DNA of 64,000 bases from contig CP102405.1 of the NCBI GenBank assembly GCA_024628785.1, forward strand, positions 992,001 to 1,056,000, in the 5' to 3' direction. The notes under the pieces are model-generated. The model did not search any database, was not told the DNA's origin, and saw nothing but the letters and a program-made list of their open reading frames with translations. Shown here piece by piece: positions 60,711 through 64,000 of the stretch (within the stretch, counting starts at the first letter, position 1; every line of letters begins with the position of its first letter). The translations under genes and the position numbers were made by a program. This DNA is from Fusobacteria bacterium ZRK30 (GTDB lineage: Bacteria > Fusobacteriota > Fusobacteriia > Fusobacteriales > Fusobacteriaceae).

Positions 60711-62759
60711 ATGTACAAAAACTTATACAATAAAATAGAAAATTTAGATATTAAGGGTGTAGGTGAAAAAACTATAGTTGCCCTAAAAAATCTGGGAATA
60801 AATACCATCATGGATCTGATGTGTTTTTTCCCTCGAACCTATGAGGACAGGTCCAATATAAAGAAGATAGGTGAGATCAGGTCGGAAGAATACGTGGTGG
60901 TTATCGGGAGGATCATCTCGGTGGAAAATAGAAAAACTAAAACTCGTAAGACCATGACTGTGGCTCGTATTACTGACGGAACAGGGATGCTGGATATGGT
61001 TTGGTTCCAGATGCCGTATCTAAAGAAAAGCCTTCAGGTAGGAGAGGAATATGTATTTATCGGCAATGTAAAAAGGGGATATAACTTTCAGATTATGGGT
61101 CCGGAATACAGAAAATATAGTGGTAAATTAAGTGAGGAGATAAAACCTATCTACAGCAGCAATAGAAACTTATCTCAAAATGGACTCCGAAAAATAATAA
61201 GGAGTACAATAAAAAAGTATATCCCCCTTATGGAGGAAAATATCCCTAAAGAGATACTCCAAAAATATAAATTGATAGGTAGGAGGGAAGCAATCCTAAA
61301 AATTCATCTGCCAAAAACCTTAAGGGAAATAGAGGAAGCTAAGAGCAGAATGGCTGTAGAGGAACTCCTGATATTGGAATTAGGAATATTATCTAAAAGG
61401 TTTCAATTGGATGCCGATAACAGTTCTAAATACAAGTTAAATGATGACAGACATATGGTGAAAAAATACCTAAACAGCCTGGGATTTGACCTTACCAGGG
61501 CGCAAAAAAAAGTGATCACAGAGATATATAAAGATCTGGCAGGTGGAAAGATTGTAAACAGGCTTATCCAGGGTGATGTTGGATCTGGGAAAACTATTGT
61601 AGCTGTTTTAATGCTCTTATACCTTGTGGAGAATTCCTACCAGGGGGTAATTATGGCTCCTACAGAGATTCTGGCTGTCCAGCATTATCTGTCAGTGGTA
61701 GATGACTTGGCTGAATTAGGAGTGAGGGTAGAGATCCTGACCGGTAGTATCAAGGGGAAAAAAAGGGAAAAACTCCTATCTGAGATAAGGGAGGGAGTCA
61801 TCGATATAGTGGTGGGAACCCATGCCCTTATAGAAGATCATGTGGAGTTTCATAAATTGGGATTGATTGTAGTAGATGAACAGCACAGGTTTGGAGTGGA
61901 GCAGCGGAAAAAATTGAGAGATAAGGGTGAGATAGCTAATCTTCTAGTCATGAGTGCTACTCCTATTCCAAGATCATTGGCTCTCAGTATCTATGGGGAT
62001 CTGGATGTTTCCATCATAGATGAACTGCCTCCAGGGAGAACTCCTATAAAGACCAAGTGGATAGAGTCGGATAATGATCTGGAAAAAGCCTATGAGTTTA
62101 TCAGAAAACAATTGGTTAAGGGAAGACAGGCATATGTTGTAGCACCCCTTATTGAGGAAAGTGAAAAACTGGCTGTGACCTCTGCTACAGAACTCTATGA
62201 GGATATGGTCAGAAGATTTTCTGAGTTTGAGATAGGACTCCTCCATGGGAGGATGAAAAATGGAGAAAAGGAAGAGATTATGGCTAAGTTTAAGAAAAAT
62301 AAGATCCAGATATTGGTGTCTACTACAGTTATAGAGGTAGGAGTGAATGTTCCTAATGCTACTATTATGATGATAACCAATGCCAACAGGTTCGGGCTGG
62401 CAGGATTGCACCAGCTTCGTGGAAGGGTAGGAAGGGGAGAACATAGATCCTACTGTTTTTTAATAGCCAAAACAGATAATGATACCTCTAAATCCAGATT
62501 AAAGGTTATGGAATCAACTACAGATGGTTTTTTAATAGCCGAGGAAGATCTAAAACTCCGTAAACCAGGGGAGATATTCGGGACACGTCAGAGCGGGATC
62601 TCAGATCTAAAATTTGTAGATATAGTTCACGATGTAAAAACCATAAAGTTAGTCAGGGATATCTCCATAGAGTATCTAAAAAAATACAGTGGAGAGATAC
62701 AGGAAAATACATTGAGAATTGATATAGTGGAAAAATTCAAAGTGGATGAGATAAAATAG
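60711..62759 (+). CDS. recG: ATP-dependent DNA helicase RecG
   Basis: 682 residues from ATG 60711, preceded by AAAGGGG; an in-frame GTG at 60678 lacks a site. N-terminal wedge (OB) domain: GVGEKTIVALKNLGINTIMDLMCFFPRTYEDRS, VVIGRI, DGTGMLDMVWFQ. Helicase domain: LIQGDVGSGKTIVAVLML (motif I), MAPTEILAVQHY (Ia), VVGTHALIEDHV, VVDEQHRFGVEQR (DEQH, motif II), VMSATPIPRSLAL (III), STTVIEVGVNVPNAT and HQLRGRVGRGEH (motif VI). It remodels stalled replication forks and branched DNA. The phosphatase gene follows after 10 bases. Confidence 0.97.
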   Translation: MYKNLYNKIENLDIKGVGEKTIVALKNLGINTIMDLMCFFPRTYEDRSNIKKIGEIRSEEYVVVIGRIISVENRKTKTRKTMTVARITDGTGMLDMVWFQMPYLKKSLQVGEEYVFIGNVKRGYNFQIMGPEYRKYSGKLSEEIKPIYSSNRNLSQNGLRKIIRSTIKKYIPLMEENIPKEILQKYKLIGRREAILKIHLPKTLREIEEAKSRMAVEELLILELGILSKRFQLDADNSSKYKLNDDRHMVKKYLNSLGFDLTRAQKKVITEIYKDLAGGKIVNRLIQGDVGSGKTIVAVLMLLYLVENSYQGVIMAPTEILAVQHYLSVVDDLAELGVRVEILTGSIKGKKREKLLSEIREGVIDIVVGTHALIEDHVEFHKLGLIVVDEQHRFGVEQRKKLRDKGEIANLLVMSATPIPRSLALSIYGDLDVSIIDELPPGRTPIKTKWIESDNDLEKAYEFIRKQLVKGRQAYVVAPLIEESEKLAVTSATELYEDMVRRFSEFEIGLLHGRMKNGEKEEIMAKFKKNKIQILVSTTVIEVGVNVPNATIMMITNANRFGLAGLHQLRGRVGRGEHRSYCFLIAKTDNDTSKSRLKVMESTTDGFLIAEEDLKLRKPGEIFGTRQSGISDLKFVDIVHDVKTIKLVRDISIEYLKKYSGEIQENTLRIDIVEKFKVDEIK

Positions 62760-62769
62760 GAGTGGATTT

Positions 62770-63474
62770 ATGAATATAGTGAAGTTGAATATGGAAGATT
62801 ATGACAAGGTATGGATTATAAGTGACATCCATGGATATCATAATGTATTCTTAAAATTAATGGATAAGATAAAATTGACAGCAAAGGATCTATTGATTAT
62901 AAATGGTGATTCCTGCGATCGTGGGCCTTCAAGTTTAAAGATGTATGAAACAATAGAAGATTTGATCGAGAGGGGATTAAACATAATTCATACCTTTGGT
63001 AACCATGAGGATCTTATGGTCAATGCCATTGAAAAGGGTGAATTATTTGCCTGGTATAGAAATGGAGGGAGACAGACAGTTGATTCCTATAAGAAAAAAT
63101 ATGATATCTTGAATAAACACTTAAAATATATAAAGAATATGCCCATAGCAGTTGATCTGGGTAAATATTTTATAGTACATGGAGGGATAAATCCAGAAAA
63201 AAGCATCGAAGATCAGACTCCCTATGAGATGACGTGGATAAGGGGAGATTTTATAGATTATCCCCTTTTAAAAACCGATAAAATTATAGTTTATGGGCAT
63301 ACTCCTAACTTAGATGGGAAGATCCACTTTGTCAGTGATCAAAAGATATCTATAGACTGCGGGAGTTACGACACCGGAGTTGTAGGAGCTATTGAGCTGA
63401 AAAGTATGGAGATTATATATGAAAGCACAGACAGATTAAATATATATTTGAATCAGCACTTTAAAAAAAGATAG
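62770..63474 (+). CDS. Metallophosphoesterase (PPP-type phosphatase)
   Basis: A 234-residue calcineurin-like phosphoesterase. The metal-binding signatures are WIISDIHGYHNVFLKLMDKI (DxH) near residue 18, LIINGDSCDRGPSSLKM (GDxxDRG) near 45, TFGNHEDLM (GNHE) near 77, and KIIVYGHTPNLDGK and ISIDCGSYDTG at the C-terminus. This is the pattern of bacterial PPP-family Ser/Thr or tyrosine phosphatases and of ApaH-like Ap4A hydrolases. Substrate open. Overlap of the message with recG is likely. Confidence 0.9.
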   Translation: MNIVKLNMEDYDKVWIISDIHGYHNVFLKLMDKIKLTAKDLLIINGDSCDRGPSSLKMYETIEDLIERGLNIIHTFGNHEDLMVNAIEKGELFAWYRNGGRQTVDSYKKKYDILNKHLKYIKNMPIAVDLGKYFIVHGGINPEKSIEDQTPYEMTWIRGDFIDYPLLKTDKIIVYGHTPNLDGKIHFVSDQKISIDCGSYDTGVVGAIELKSMEIIYESTDRLNIYLNQHFKKR

Positions 63475-63583
63475 AGTTGGACTTTGGTTAATACTATGAA
63501 AATATCGAGGAATTAAACTTGCTAATACTCCAATATAAAAGTAATATCATAAGGATATTATTTTGTATTTAGGAGGAGAGAGT

Positions 63584-64000
63584 ATGAAAAAGTTAATATT
63601 TATAATACTGTCATTGCTGCTTTTAGCATGTGGAAAAGAAGAGGTATCTAAAAAAACTAGAGATACACTAGTGATTGCAGATTCGGCTAATCCAAAATCG
63701 TTGGATCCACACATGGGAAATGACGGGAGTTCTTTACGGATAAACAAGCAAATTTATTCAAGACTGGTAGAATCAACTGGAGACATGGAAATTATTCCTG
63801 GGTTGGCAGAAAGCTGGGAACAGATCAATCCAAAAACTGTAGAATTTAAATTGAGAAAGGGAGTTAAATTTCATAATGGAGAAGATTTTACAGCAGAGGA
63901 TGTAAAGTATTCATTTGAAAGGATGCAGACTTCACCAAGGATAGCCTTTATCCTGCCACCATTGGAGGAGATCAAGGTTATAGATGATTACACTGTACAG
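63584..64000 (+). CDS. Peptide ABC transporter substrate-binding lipoprotein, start only
   Basis: 139 codons from ATG 63584 run to the window edge without stop. MKKLIFIILSLLLLACGK is a lipoprotein signal (Cys near residue 16). The body is SBP_bac_5: DTLVIADSANPKSLDPHM, IYSRLVESTGDMEIIPGLAESWEQ, VEFKLRKGVKFHNGEDFTAEDVKYSFER. It resembles DppA/OppA dipeptide or oligopeptide-binding proteins. Strong ribosome site AGGAGGAG. It probably starts a transporter operon beyond the window. Confidence 0.92.
   Translation, partial: MKKLIFIILSLLLLACGKEEVSKKTRDTLVIADSANPKSLDPHMGNDGSSLRINKQIYSRLVESTGDMEIIPGLAESWEQINPKTVEFKLRKGVKFHNGEDFTAEDVKYSFERMQTSPRIAFILPPLEEIKVIDDYTVQ

Noticed and set aside
1-64000. CRISPR arrays, tRNA or rRNA genes, prophage
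   Set aside because: No regularly spaced direct repeats, no cloverleaf or rRNA-like stretches and no phage structural genes were recognised by reading.

Overview
The window is AT-rich DNA from a fermentative, diderm, anaerobic-type bacterium. Gene content (PFOR, Pta-AckA, a cysteine desulfidase, peptide and amino-acid uptake lipoproteins, a TolC-like outer-membrane lipoprotein beside low-GC coding) fits the Fusobacteriota, probably a marine Ilyobacter/Propionigenium/Psychrilyobacter relative. The taxon is an inference from gene style; no rRNA is present.

Layout. 1-4877: end of an M20 amidohydrolase, then argH and argG, each preceded by a solitary amino-acid binding lipoprotein. 4925-5797: AraC/GyrI regulator. 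5870-~7370: an IS110-family element with a structured leader that may encode its bridge RNA. 7510-7773: a lone GroES-like protein. 7925-11516: ilvBNC behind a Leu-codon leader peptide and two tandem terminators. 11636-14583: a glycosidase-like lipoprotein and OppA. 14605-16941: a divergent glutamate-racemase homologue and lysA. 16940-23142: a tripartite EmrAB/TolC-type efflux operon with AraC and RpiR regulators. 23349-28400: PAP2 phosphatase, a thymidine kinase-BioD fusion, a TruA-like protein with a KH-like tail, HD and radical-SAM proteins. 28497-33548: a thioredoxin-like protein, cysteine desulfidase, MATE pump and PatB-type C-S lyase. 33707-41753: ftsY, pta, ackA and nifJ. 41881-49848: hypothetical genes, a second MATE pump, recR, a decayed gene, an RpiR regulator and a soluble acyl-ACP desaturase. 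50162-54170: LytS/LytR two-component system and a CstA-family transporter. 54232-55522: trpS with a Trp-codon leader peptide. 55524-59873: a two-component system and a frameshifted secreted glycosidase. 59951-64000: MORN lipoprotein, recG, phosphatase and the start of another OppA.

How the genes work together. Pyruvate is central: CstA (probable pyruvate uptake, controlled by LytSR through three direct repeats), PFOR (pyruvate to acetyl-CoA), Pta-AckA (acetyl-CoA to acetate plus ATP) and acetolactate synthase (pyruvate to branched-chain amino acids). Amino-acid genes appear to be controlled by ribosome-mediated attenuation: both ilvBNC and trpS have short leader peptides rich in the cognate codon followed by an intrinsic terminator.

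Most notable: the WWW leader peptide of trpS, the Tdk-BioD fusion, a roughly 100-bp intergenic repeat placed immediately after terminators (one copy supplying the C-terminus of the desaturase), matching operator boxes in front of a two-component system and its neighbouring glycosidase, and an O2-dependent desaturase in an otherwise anaerobic gene set.
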